From Steinernema hermaphroditum (Eukaryota; Nematoda; Chromadorea; Rhabditida; Steinernematidae): 64,000 nucleotides of DNA. The first letter of the stretch is position 1; every line of letters begins with the position of its first letter. The translations under genes and the position numbers were made by a program. The notes beneath the pieces were generated by a model that made no database searches, was not told the DNA's origin, and was given only the letters and a program-made list of their open reading frames with translations. This document shows, one piece after another, positions 1 to 9,678 of this stretch. Location: contig CM059623.1 of assembly GCA_030435675.1 (NCBI GenBank), positions 6,908,012-6,972,011 on the forward strand, read 5' to 3'.

Positions 1-494
1 TGCAGCAGGTAACAGTGATTCTGGGAGTTGTGGACCGCTTAGATGGTAAAAATCTTCTCATCGGATAAGACCACATTGAATCCGGACCCGCGGCTCTCAG
101 CTCTCAGCTTCTTGCACTTCTGAAGCCGTTCGGCCTTTTCCGCATCGGTTAGCAGGTGTCCGCGGCTTATTTTGTAGCTCTTGAAATGCAGATCCTCGGT
201 GACAAGCTTGTACATCGATGCGTAGCCGATTTTGTACGTCTTGGCCAGCTTCGTGATGGATCGGTCGGGATTGCGCTTGATCATCTTCCGAACGGCCTCT
301 CGGACTTGTGGAGTTCTTGCAGTCCTTTCTCTTCCGCTTCGGGGACGGTCCTTGACGTTGCCAGTTTCCCAGAATCGGTCCAGCACGCGTTTGACGGCAT
401 CTCGGCGAAGTTTGAGGGTCTTGCAAATCTCGGGATTCGACCTTCCGCCGCAATGGAGCTCAACGATCGCGGAACGCACACTTTCGGAGACCAT
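1..494 (-). pseudogene. mariner/Tc1-like transposase, N-terminal part, broken
   Basis: This reads as the DNA-binding half of a Tc1/mariner-type transposase. The start MVSESVRSAIVEL is followed by a first helix-turn-helix region, the linker GNVKDRPRSGRERT, and a second HTH around DRSITKLAKTYKIG. It then reaches the region of the first catalytic aspartate, VVLSDEKIF, near residue 145. Directly after DEKIFTI a TAA stop interrupts the frame. The next codons (AVHNSQN) still look like transposase, so the stop probably replaced a Glu codon. The sequence runs off the left edge of the window, so the rest of the DDE domain cannot be seen. No terminal repeat is visible. Assignment to the superfamily is firm, the exact family is not. 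Confidence 0.8.
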
Positions 495-524
495 TTTTAC
501 CCTGAATAACAGCAAATACAGCAT

Positions 525-879
525 AATTGACAGCGAATATAGGGTAAAAAGGGTCGCGCAACACGAATATAACGAGCAATACGCGCAAAAACTCCGAAAA
601 AATTGTGAAAATTAGCATTGCAAAAAATGTTCCAGAACTTTCCGATAACCCTGTACTCGGAAGAGCGCCACGCGGGTCTTGTCGGGGAGATCTGAAAGAG
701 GGTGTGACAGGACCAACCTGTTCACTAAAGCAGAGAGAGGGAAAGTGCAACACAACTGATTTATGTTACACCTAGTCAAGAGACTGATAATACAGACGAT
801 ACAGGGCTATTTAACGGGTTTACATAGACTGTCTGTATAGAACGTCGTAGAAGATGGGAGAAATCCATCGCATCTGCGA
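525..879. other. Intergenic, no gene recognised
   Basis: Between the mariner remnant and the non-LTR tail I see only short open frames with no domain and no repeat that I can relate to the rest of the window. Confidence 0.5.
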
Positions 880-1010
880 CAACGAATTCGCGAAGAAGCT
901 AGGAACACAACGATGGCGGCAAAGAGCAAGAGAAGAGGAAAGACACCGATGGATTCATGTGGGGTGTGGCTCGATGTAATGTTGAAGATTCCACAAATAA
1001 ATCGTAAATC
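880..1010 (+). mobile_element. 3' tail of a non-LTR (LINE) retrotransposon, copy A
   Basis: The plus strand encodes the end of a reverse-transcriptase polyprotein, NEFAKKLGTQRWRQRARE, followed by WIHVGCGSM and a TAA at 977-979. After the stop comes a short 3' UTR ending in AATAAA-like sequence. A second copy lies at 34135-34305, where the upstream motif GRPRTRWQDDF is also kept. RW-DD-(I/F)-x-G-x-W-x-x-A-x-(D/E)R is the usual C-terminal signature of RTE/CR1-type LINE proteins. The copy is 5'-truncated, as LINE insertions usually are. Between the copies most changes in the shared codons are synonymous, so they derive from a source that was still under protein selection. Confidence 0.65.
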
Positions 1011-1019
1011 GAACAAGAA

Positions 1020-1485
1020 CAAGCGTGCACAAGAAGTTATATTTTCTGTTTATTTATTTTTACTTGTTTATTTTTTTATTTTATTTATTTAAGTTCACAA
1101 GAAGTTATTATTTGAAGTTCACATTTTCATCGCCAGATGCCGCGATATCAATGCACAAACCATGGTTTTGCGATGTTACGCGGTTTCTTTTGGAGTTTTC
1201 CTCGGTACAGAACATCTTTATCGGATTGAGAGCACAGTAGTATTGCGGAAGTTACGACAGTTCCACTCCTGACCACCTATTGCCCTCGTCGACGAACCGT
1301 GATATGAAAGAATCTCGTGCTAAAATAGTTTCCCAAATTTCTCGATCAGGACAGTTCTCGACTCGTCCTGTGTAGGCCCAACCCATATTTCTGCGAAAAC
1401 TCCAAAAGAAACGGGCACGAAACACCACAAAACCATTTTTGTGCATTGATATCGCGGCATCTGGAATAACTTCTTGCGCACGCAT
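1020..1485. repeat. Foldback (inverted-repeat) sequence with AT-rich insert
   Basis: The block around 1136-1200, which includes GCCGCGATATCAATGCACAA and TTTCTTTTGGAGTTTTC, reappears in reverse complement at about 1395-1465. The outer piece GTGCACAAGAAGTTAT near 1024 matches the inverted GTGCGCAAGAAGTTAT near 1470. The left arm is enlarged by a T-rich stretch (about 1037-1090). The arms are diverged and no target duplication or coding capacity is visible. It looks like a non-autonomous foldback element or MITE of unknown family. Confidence 0.6.
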
Positions 1486-2030
1486 TCAATTTCGACAATT
1501 TTGGGCTCAATCGACTCGCAATTAACCGAGGAACATCGATTTGCTTGTAGAATTCTGGGATTCGCGTGATATCCCCGTCAAAAGTGTCCAAACATGCAGA
1601 CGATTTGCATTTCCCGTTGTAAAATGGAGGACCACACGCGACGCAAAAAATGGCGTGGTGGGACCAAATCGAAAAAATGTCACCAATTTTTTAATCCGAC
1701 TACACTTCTGCGAGAACTCCAAGGATATCGGATTTAAGAAGCTCAACTGAGGTCTCTCGTCATGTACTATTTTATTAAACGTTGTCATGTACTGTTTTAT
1801 TAAACTTTGGTTGTTGTGCGCTATGTCCTGTCTCTGGTATGTGCTGTCTCTGGTATGGGCTATCCGTGGTATGAGTGTCGTGGTATGAGTTGCTCTGGTA
1901 TGAGCTGGCCAGAGAAAACGTCAGGCCAGAGCTGCGTAATCGTCGCCAGGGGCACTGAAGGCGCGCACTTCAGGGGGGTCGTGGTGGGAGCACTGGTGTT
2001 GAGTGACACGTGAAGATGGGGAGACGGTCA
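1486..2030. other. Intergenic, no gene recognised
   Basis: No protein domain is seen. A locally repetitive stretch near 1810-1910 repeats TGGTATG(A/G)G about seven times. The rest holds nothing I can identify. Confidence 0.4.
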
Positions 2031-2130
2031 AAATGGCCAAAAAAAATGGCCAAAAAAATGGCCAATCAAAAATGGCCAATTGACAAAATGGCCAAAAAAA
2101 ATGGCCAAAGCTGAGAAATGGCCAAAACGA
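2031..2130. repeat. AATGGCCAAAA short tandem array
   Basis: The motif AATGGCCAAAA recurs about nine times with variable A-runs. A short inverted copy of the array, with the same GATTGGCC spacer, lies at 3483-3521. Confidence 0.75.
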
Positions 2131-2605
2131 TGGTGACGGCACTGATGGTGCTTTTCAGCAGGTCAGTGCTATGGTCAAGTTAACAACATTCTTCTGAGGC
2201 TCTCGCCACGACTTTTTCTTAGCGAAATTACCGCGCGTTGCATTTGCTGTTGTTTAGACGACTTACGTTTTTTCTTCTCGTACGAGTTTCGAAAAAACAC
2301 AAAATTATGTTGTAAATCTGTCCCTCACGGACCGTTTAAGCCATTACTGACCTCCAGAGATGGTATTTCCACTGAGCACATAGCTTTTTTATCTCCCCGA
2401 CATGTGTTTTTCTCTAGTTCCTCGTCTTCTTCTGCACTTTTCATTAGTTTTTGGGCCATGTATGTCGAAGAAAAATAATTGTGCGACACGACAAGTACGA
2501 AATACACGTCATAGACTTTTAGGATCCGGCTTAGGCCTAGATATTACAAATCGCGGACGAGCGAAGCGAGCCCTACATTCATATCTGTACATGGTTTGAC
2601 ATCCA
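2131..2605. other. Intergenic, no gene recognised
   Basis: No coding sequence is supported. CCGGCTTAGGC occurs once at about 2527-2537, an isolated copy of the core of the minisatellite that follows. Confidence 0.4.
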
Positions 2606-2857
2606 GGCTTAAGCAAACCCCGGCTTGGCTTAGGCAAACCCCGGCTTGGCTTAGGCAAACCCCGGCTTGGCTTAGGCAAACCCCGGCTTAGGCTTAGGCA
2701 AACCCCGGCTTGGCTTAGGCAAACCCCGGCTTGGCTTAGGCAAACCCCGGCTTGGCTTAGGCAAACCCCGGATTGGCTTAGGCAAACCCCGGCTTGGCTT
2801 AGGCAAACCCCGGCTTGGCTTAGGCAAACCCCGGCTTGGCTTAGGCTCCGGCTTAGG
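2606..2857. repeat. 21-bp minisatellite containing the nematode telomere hexamer TTAGGC
   Basis: About eleven nearly identical 21-bp units (GGCTTAGGCAAACCCCGGCTT, offset by one in places) run head to tail. Each unit contains one TTAGGC, the telomere repeat known from C. elegans and other nematodes. One unit near 2690-2700 contains two adjacent TTAGGC copies, and one unit carries a GATT variant near 2771. The array has coding-like sequence well outside it on both sides, so it is interstitial in this assembly and not a chromosome end. Confidence 0.9.
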
Positions 2858-2993
2858 ACTATGCCTATTTATTTAACGCGAGCCCGAAGGGCGAGCCTTT
2901 AGTGTTGCCAGCATCGGCAAACTGCCGCTTGGCTGAGGAGCCGTGTTCGCCAGACGCTTTCCTTTCTGAGACACTGTAAATTCGACGTAAATT

Positions 2994-3216
2994 CCACAGA
3001 GAAATAAGCTTTACATTAGGTTCTCCTTTCAACATACCGGGTTTTGGCTCATTTCTGGCATAGGACAGGGAACTTTTAGGGGATTTGGCTGGGTGAACAC
3101 TCCTTTATTTATGTTGTACGCGATGTTTTGTTGAAAGTTCCCTGTCCTATGTTAGAAATGGGTCGAAATCCGGGTTGTTGAAAACGCAAGTTGATGTAAA
3201 GCTTATTTCTCTGTGG
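2994..3216. repeat. Foldback element with about 85-bp arms
   Basis: CCACAGAGAAATAAGCTT at 2994 is the exact reverse complement of the block ending at 3216. Further in, CATAGGACAGGGAACTTT (3059-3076) pairs with AAAGTTCCCTGTCCTATG (about 3134-3151). The two arms enclose a loop of roughly 55-60 bp. Length and structure are those of a MITE. I see no clear target-site duplication and no relation to the Tc5-like ends elsewhere in the window. Confidence 0.8.
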
Positions 3217-3779
3217 ATATTGCTCGGATCGGCACAAACACGGGCTCATTCGGCGCGCTGAACGATGCTGAACAAAGTTACGCTCAGCAATTCTAGCTAG
3301 ATCGCGCAACTCGCGAGAAAAGAAAGCAAAAACTGTGCTAATGACCAATTTCCCTTGTCAATCTGCCGATCGTAAGAAATGGCGCGTGAATTTCTCGTTG
3401 TGGGAGCCTTGCGATTTTTTGTAAGAGTTTCGTGAGGGATACAGTAGGACCACCCAGAAATTTAAAAGAGTTTCCAAGGACTTTGGCCATTTTTGATTGG
3501 CCATTTTTTTTTGGCCATTATGTCCGGGAACCGCGAAGATGTACCTTAGAAAGGGATGTGGTATGCTACGTTCAAAGAGAAAAAAACAGCATTCTCTTGC
3601 CAGGTCTCCAAAGAAGTGCTCAGTATAAAAAAAAACGGAAAATGTCCAAACAGATAATGTGGGTGTCCAATGGAAAAACGGTGTATGGTGGCCAACGGTG
3701 AAATATGGCATGGAAGGATTACCTTTTTAGTGAACATCAACTATTGCATCACTCACTTTTCGTGCTTTCACATTATTCA
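3217..3779. other. Intergenic with an inverted AATGGCC array
   Basis: The only recognisable feature is at 3483-3521, an inverted relative of the 2031-2130 array. No protein-coding gene is supported. Confidence 0.4.
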
Positions 3780-5390
3780 CTAGAGTGTCGCGAACAACGT
3801 GTCACTCTTTGATTGATCATCAAACGTCCGTTGCTGTTCAATCGACATCGCCATTCCAACTTGCTCTCCGAAGCACTGCTTGAGGTTCTTCTTGAGTTCG
3901 TTCAGTTTTCTTAAAAACACTCGCCACTGGATGTCGTACAGTTCAGTGAGGGGCTGCTTCTCATGCTTCCTTTGGTGGATGATTTCAGGCCATTCGGGAT
4001 TACCGGCGAAGGTGACATAGAACGATGGAGCTCCCACTCTTGCGGAGATGGCCATGGTGTCGAGGAACTTGCGCTGCATGTAAGCCTTTCCTCCAGGGTA
4101 TGAGTAGGGAAGAAGGAAGATTTTCCGAGGGAGAGGTCGCTGTTGGTGATTCACTGGAGTGGATTTTGTAGGACTTGTCGCAGGTCATCGGCAGCTTCAG
4201 ATCGCATTTTGAAAAGCGTCTTCATATAGTAGCGCTCGGGCGTCGATCCTCTGGCAGGCGCCGATGATGTAGTACTGTCCCAGACGGCGTAGCAGTGAAA
4301 GATGCCGAGTGCAGGTCGGCGCGTCCGGAAACGGACGAACAGCCGGTTCGATAGGTATCTTCTTCCTTTTCCGATTCTTTCGGCGTACTGCTGCATGTCT
4401 TCATCTTCGTCGTCGCCTTCTCCAGGGACGTAGTCGTCTTGATCCTCCCAGGTTACTTCGGCGTCTTCTTTTGCATCTTCTTCCGCATCACTGTCGGGCG
4501 TTTGGTTCTGGATGAAGTTGGGTTCTTCGTCTTCACTTTCGCCAAGAACTGCGTTAATCGCGTCGATTTCTCCGGGACACAGCTTGTGTGCCTCGTGGCT
4601 GCGGTTCTTCGAGGTTCGACTTCAGGAGCTTGGAGATCGGCACATTGGTCATCGAAGTCCAAGGTCGCAGGCGGCTCCTCTGCATCCAAGTCTTCGTTGC
4701 TTCCGAAATCAGCTACAACTTCTTCTACGTCTTCAGAAGTGATATCGTCGTCCTCCTTGAAACCGTAGTTCTTACCGGAGGAGTCCACAGACGTCATTCG
4801 GCAGCCCTTCTTGTCACAGAGGAGACAGGACTGGCTTTTCGAGGCGAATGTAAGGGCCATATCCGGGTTCGCCCCCGGGGAAGATCAGGGAAAAGGCGAG
4901 AGGGTCGATTTTAGAGTCGTAGAACGGGAGCTCTTTTAAGTAGTAGCAGTCATTCTTGAACTGGAACCAACTACCGCAGGGGTCGGGGCCTTCGTGTCGG
5001 CGTCAGGTATGTAAACTTTGGAGACTCCGTTCAGCTGCATGACTTGATGGTTGTGGAAGTCGGCTCCCTGCTCCTGATGTTCCCGGTAACGAACTTCCGC
5101 TCGAGAAAGGACGATGAGCTTCTCGAAGCGGGTCGGCTGGTTTTGTTCTTGTGCTTCTTTGTAGAGTTCGTAGGCTATTTTGATAGACTCACAAGGGACT
5201 GTTCCCAAGTGATACACGCCGATCGAGCTGATATTTGCCACGGTGGTAGAGGTGCATCTGAGAAGTCACGCACACAAAAACTCGCGTGCCCAAAATGAAG
5301 CTATCCACCCTAAGCAGGGCCCCGAAGTTACCAAAATTCACGACACTCAATACTAGTGCCATTGAATTGCAATGGCACGTTGTGCTCGTG

Positions 5391-5443
5391 TGGTCGAGGG
5401 GTAGTGCTCTGAGACGCCAGTCTACGGTCTCGGGTTCGAGCCC
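5391..5443 (+). other. tRNA-derived unit with A and B boxes, left arm of element 1
   Basis: TGGTCGAGGGGT matches the RNA polymerase III A box (TRGYNNARNNGG-like), and GGTTCGAGCCC matches the B box (GGTTCGANTCC). They are separated by 30 nt, the spacing found inside tRNA genes. The acceptor and T stems do not pair well, so this is not a functional tRNA gene but a tRNA-derived internal promoter-like block. Confidence 0.7.
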
Positions 5444-5762
5444 AATCAGGTTTTATTGTGCTTCCATCTTCTTTCTCCTAACCATAACAGCATATTTTCA
5501 CATCTCCTGGCGTTTACCAACACTGATCATTGGTTTGGAACCCTTTGCAGGAATCGGAACTGGTAACCCGAATTTCACCTTTGTCGTGGAGTTGATTTTC
5601 ATTCTTTCGCGCTCCCCCTTCTCCCCTTATCGTTTAAGATGTCAGAACGACAGATCCTATTCGATTCTGGCCAATACAAACACATATACGCGTAAATGCC
5701 TTCTGAAAGTCGCGTTTTATTGAATATAGCCAACTTTGCTGGCTGAGCGGCAACTGTTTATG

Positions 5763-5817
5763 TGATCGAGCTGGATAGTCTCTTGGTTGCCGTTTTTGGG
5801 ATCCGAGTTCGACACCC
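5763..5817 (+). other. tRNA-derived unit, centre of element 1
   Basis: A-box-like TGATCGAGCTGG is followed after 31 nt by the B-box-like AGTTCGACACC. The intervening GGTTGCCGTTTTTGGGATCC closely resembles the unit in the arms of element 2 (GGCTGCCATTTTTAGGACCC). Element 1 therefore contains two different tRNA-like lineages: one in its arms and one, related to element 2, in its middle. Confidence 0.65.
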
Positions 5818-6061
5818 ATCCCATCCATTCTTCTTTGGTTTGGTGCCCTGAGGTAAATAGCAAAAGAGAGGGGACCGTGAAAGAACGAAAAACAGCTTCA
5901 CCACAAAAGTGAAATCTTGGTTACCAGTTCGGATTCGTGCAAATGATTTTTTAGGCTACATTTGATGCAAGACAAGAAACGGTGTTGTTAAACACCAAGA
6001 AACATAATAATGTACAGTTTCGGTGAAAAGAAGGAAAATCGAAACATAATAGATTCTCTGT

Positions 6062-6115
6062 GGGAATCGAATTCGAGACCTTAGACTGCCGTCTCAGAGC
6101 ACTACCCCCCGACCA
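6062..6115 (-). other. tRNA-derived unit, right arm of element 1
   Basis: This is the reverse-oriented partner of the unit at 5391-5443. On the minus strand the A box reads TGGTCGGGGGGT and the B box GAATTCGATTCC. The two arms differ at several positions, so they have drifted since the inverted repeat formed. Confidence 0.65.
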
Positions 6116-7165
6116 CACGAGCACAACGAGCCATTGCAATTCAATGGCACTAGTATTGAGTGTCGTGAATTTTGGTAACTTCGGGGCCCTGCTTAGGGTG
6201 GATAGCTTCATTTTGGGCACGCGAGTTTTTGTGTGCGTGACTTCTCAGATGCACCTCTACCACCGTGCCAAATATCAGCTCGATTGGCGTGTATCACTTG
6301 GGAACAATCCCTTGTCAGCCATCTTGTGGTTCTTCGAGATGAACTCCGTGAGGGCGCGGATGATCTCTCGAGGGATGCTGGCTCCAGAGAAGCTCTTTAG
6401 ATGCTCGATTCTTCGGTCCGTCTGCTTGTCGATGCCGTCGATGCAGTACACTTGGGCGAACTGCTCCTTCTTTCCGTTGGGAGGAAGGATGCTGGAGACC
6501 TTGTGTTGAATGCTTCATTGAACTATGCACACCGGGTCACCGTTAGTCTTCAATGTTCGTTTTCCTTTTCCGTTCGCTTCTCCAGCTATTCCGGTTGTCG
6601 AGGCCATTTGGAAGAGGGAGTTCAGCATGATCGACTGGGCTTGGATGTCACCCCAACGCTTCTGCTTCTGTAGGTCCCTGTCGAAGTACATGAGAAGTTG
6701 GTCGGGGAACTTGAGGGTGTTCGCGACGTTTTCAACTGTCGCAGCGCCGCCACTGCAGCAGAACTTCGTGATTTCCCCACCGAAGAGGTAGGAGTCCTTG
6801 CAGTAGGGGCAAATGATGCTTCCTGTGTGGACGCAGAAGTTCTTGACGGCGTTGGGGTCGCGGGTGTTCGAGGCCGACTTGTGCTTTGTGGACATTAGGG
6901 CGGCTGATCGAAGTCCGAGAGGATCCGGCTTGTAAGTGGCGAGGTTGAGCGGAGCTTCGGCTCCCGGGCGTTTCTTGATGTCCGACTTCTTGACGTATTT
7001 GTTTGTCTTGGCTCGGTGGATATTTGTTGAGCTGGTGCTCATGGCTTTTCTGTTGGCCTTTGCTACCGTTTCATAGCGTGGTGGGTGTGAGCGACGTAGC
7101 TTGAGATGCTTCGGCGGTTGGGCTGCTGGACACGTACTGGTCCAACCATCGGGAAGGGAGTCGGT

Positions 7166-7996
7166 TGCTCACTTCCAGAATGAGGATAGTGTGGCTTTCT
7201 TGCTGCATTCCGAACGCCCATGAAATTTGAACTACAGTAGTTCCCCACAACCCTACCGTAGACCTTTGAGGAAAAATATGCAGAAGGCGTTATAATCGGC
7301 GATTAGCGCTGTAATCGCGCGTAATCAAGCCCGCCCCCGTCATCCACTGTTCGTCATCGCCTCCAGAGATAAGAGCGCAGAAAAAGGAGCGAGGAATCGC
7401 CGCCAAACGCTGCGTTTCACACTTCGTTTTCGGAAGCCACATTCCGAGTGCTCCCGCTGCTATCGATCCGCTCCTCCGACGTCGCCGCCGGTTATCGATC
7501 GCTCTCCTCTTCTGGACCCTGATCGGAGCTAATCAGCGTTCCTTTCCGGGGCCACGGCTGGATCCGAAGCCGAATCGATCGCTTTTATCTCGGAAAAGAA
7601 TACGCTCGTAAAGTGGGACGTTATGGGTGCACTCGACGCGTTTACGATCTACCCCGATGTCGTCTTCTCTCGTGAATGCCTTCCGAGTCCGTGAAGCCCT
7701 TGCAGAGCAAAAGGACATCTACGGCGGAATAGCTGTTTTCGGTCTTTAAAGGCCGATAAGAGTGAAAGCGGACAAAAGCCAATTAGGACCCCGGTCTGCG
7801 TTCTTTCTTCTGTCCGGAGGTCGCCTCTGCCGCTGCGTGTCGATCTCCGAATTCTCGCGTTTGCATCACTCCGCGTGCTTCGCGTATCCTTATCAGCCCC
7901 GACCGGGGCCACCGGGCGGGCCCGGGGCCGTAAATCCCGTATGTCGCTTCAGGACACCCTCAGGTCGCGCTTCCCTGAGCATGCCGGGCTGATGTG
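7166..7996. other. Upstream region of the receptor gene, no gene recognised
   Basis: GC-rich sequence with several short open frames but no domain. It lies between the end of the Helitron remnant and the first exon of the 7TM receptor and presumably holds that gene's promoter. Confidence 0.4.
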
Positions 7997-9572
7997 ATGC
8001 CTGAAGAAGAATCGCGCCCCGTCTTCGAGGTTTCGCCCACAGTCGACGTCAACTGGAGCCGAATTTGCTCTCTTCATGAGGACGACGTCATCAAGTGGTA
8101 CGAGGAGGCCCGCGACGAGGTCAGTGCCCTTCCCGTACCGGGAACCTCCCCTTCTGCAGCTCGCGGACAACACGATCCCGACGCTGACCCTGTCGCTGTC
8201 GTCGGTTGGTCTCGTAGTCAACGCCGTCTTCATCGTGCTCGTGGTCCGCGGGCTCCGCAACAAGCTACTCCCCTTCAAGGGATACTCGTTGCTCCTCAAC
8301 CGCACCATCACCGACATCCTCGTCTCCTTCTTCACCACCCTCTTCGTCGCCCTTCACAAGTTCGACACCATCCGCATACCGGCGCCGCCGCGCTTCAATA
8401 ACTCCGCCATCTTCAACGCCTCCATCTCCGAGATCCAACTCGAGTACCTCATCCCCCACGGCCGCACCGTCTTCACCCTCCTCCTCACCGTCAACTTCTG
8501 GGCCGTCGCTGGCGTCTACGGCGTCCTCTCTCTGCTCACCTTCGTCGCCGTCCGCTACCCCATGTACTACAAGATAAGCATAACCAACAAAAGAACCGGT
8601 AAGTAAACCCCTTAAGCCTACTGTATGCCCACAGGCCTAAGCACTATGTTCCCTCTTCTCTTCCAGTGTTCATCATGATCGTCATCTGGGTGATTGGCGG
8701 CGTCTACTCGGCGCTCGTGGTGAGTGTCCCCTCCGCGAGCTCTCTTATCCTTCTCCAGGTTTCCCTGAGCAGCAACAACGCCTTCAACATCTTCAACTCG
8801 GCGGCCGACCTTATCCAGTGGTCCGTCAGCGACGAGGACTACGTGCTGGCCATCTCCAACCTCCTCATCGTGCTCATCTCCTTTGCGCTCGTCGCCTCTT
8901 CATACGCCGCCATCATCTCCTACCTCTGGCGTAAGAGTAACAAGTCGGGTGAGCGCGGCCATTCGTGGCAGGACCTCCCCTGTTGCAGGGAAAGCTGGTC
9001 TTCACCTCGTCTCCATCGGTCGTCTTGCGCTCAACATCGTTCTCTTCACGTCCACCTGCATCGTTATGGCCAGCTTCGTCGCCCTCCCTCTCTTCCTCAA
9101 GAAGCACATCGACGATCTCGTGAATACGGTAGGTCTCGGCCCTCTCTCCACCACCTCGCCGTTCCAGAAGTCCGACTGCGACACTGCGGTGAAGATCTAC
9201 CGGCTCGGATACCAGATGGCCATCTGGACGACAATAGCGATGACCGGCTGGATGCTGCGTATTATCTTGGATCCGGTGACGAACCTCCTCCTCGACGGCC
9301 GCTTCAAGGACGTCATCAACGCGTTATGTTCCTCTTCGCGGCGGGACTCTTACTCCACGAGCCAGATCCTCGCGCAGAACTTCCTCTCCCACACGGAGTT
9401 CCTGAACAAATGCGCACGCATGAATGTTATACCTATCAGCATCCTGCACTCCGACGGACACTACTTCCGCTACCGCTCTGCATCGGAGGTCGAAAGTGAC
9501 CGTTCGAGCGTCGTCCGCAAGAAATCGAAACGTTTCGCGGGCCACATCCACACGGACGAACGGGTCTTGTAG
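7997..9572 (+). CDS. Orphan seven-transmembrane receptor (GPCR-like)
   Basis: Exons 7997-8119, 8160-8598, 8667-8719, 8759-8948 and 8989-9572 join in frame to 462 residues. Three of the four introns are 39-40 bp. Seven hydrophobic segments are visible: LSLSSVGLVVNAVFIVLVV (TM1), a TM2 with TDILVSFFTTLF, TM3 ending VRYPMYYK in place of a DRY motif, TM4 FIMIVIWVIGGVYSAL, TM5 near LIVLISFALVASSY, TM6 LFTSTCIVMASFVAL, and TM7 ending ILDPVTNLLLD, a DPxxN variant of NPxxY. The short acidic N-terminus has no signal peptide. The chemistry is that of a rhodopsin-class receptor at the plasma membrane. The ligand and the nematode subfamily cannot be named from sequence alone. Confidence 0.8.
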
Positions 9573-9678
9573 CGCGGAGCCCCCCCCCCCCCCCAAGTAT
9601 CTCACGCTGCCAAAGTGTCTCAAACGGGAACCATCGATATCGAATGTATTTATTTATTACTTTGAGACCGAACAACTT

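Larger units (their letters stand above)
5192..6314. mobile_element. Tc4/Tc5-like non-autonomous foldback transposon (element 1)
   Basis: The ends are perfect inverted CAAGGGA. The inverted repeat continues with small gaps for at least 300 bp (5192-5490 against about 6020-6314), and an inner pair (about 5549-5630 against 5860-5945) makes nearly the whole element a palindrome. The flanks carry a TCA duplication (5189-5191 and 6315-6317), and the rebuilt empty site is CTCAG. This is the CTNAG target with TNA duplication known for Tc4 and Tc5 of C. elegans, and CAAGGGA-type ends fit Tc5. No transposase is present. Each arm and the centre hold a tRNA-like unit. The element interrupts the Helitron gene, and removing it with one TCA copy restores that reading frame exactly. 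Confidence 0.9.
3780..7165 (-). pseudogene. Helitron-like helicase/Rep protein, N-terminal half, decayed and split
   Basis: Read on the minus strand from about 7165 down, the protein shows the Helitron N-terminal pattern. There is a cysteine-rich segment (CPYCKDSYLFGGE then CCSGG near 6750-6830), then FAQVYCIDGIDKQTD and FISKNHKMA. After the 5192-6314 insertion come KIAYELYKEAQ, LFPGGEPGYGPYIR-like sequence near 4880, and finally YMQRKFLDTMAISARVGAPS with VTFAGNPEWPEI (about 4000-4090). The last block is the Helitron_like_N signature (YMQ...DAMA...GKPD.F.TFT.NPKWPEI). One in-frame TGA lies at 6515-6517 and at least two frameshifts occur between 4940 and 4150. The Rep two-His motif and the helicase are missing, so the copy is truncated as well as decayed. 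Confidence 0.8.

Noticed and set aside
2606..2857. Chromosome end (true telomere)
   Set aside because: The units are 21 bp with one TTAGGC each, not pure hexamer arrays, and unique sequence continues on both sides.
9580..9594. Poly-C run as a regulatory element
   Set aside because: Similar 11-15 bp C or G runs occur at 21088 and 62275 in unrelated contexts, so they look like simple slippage tracts.
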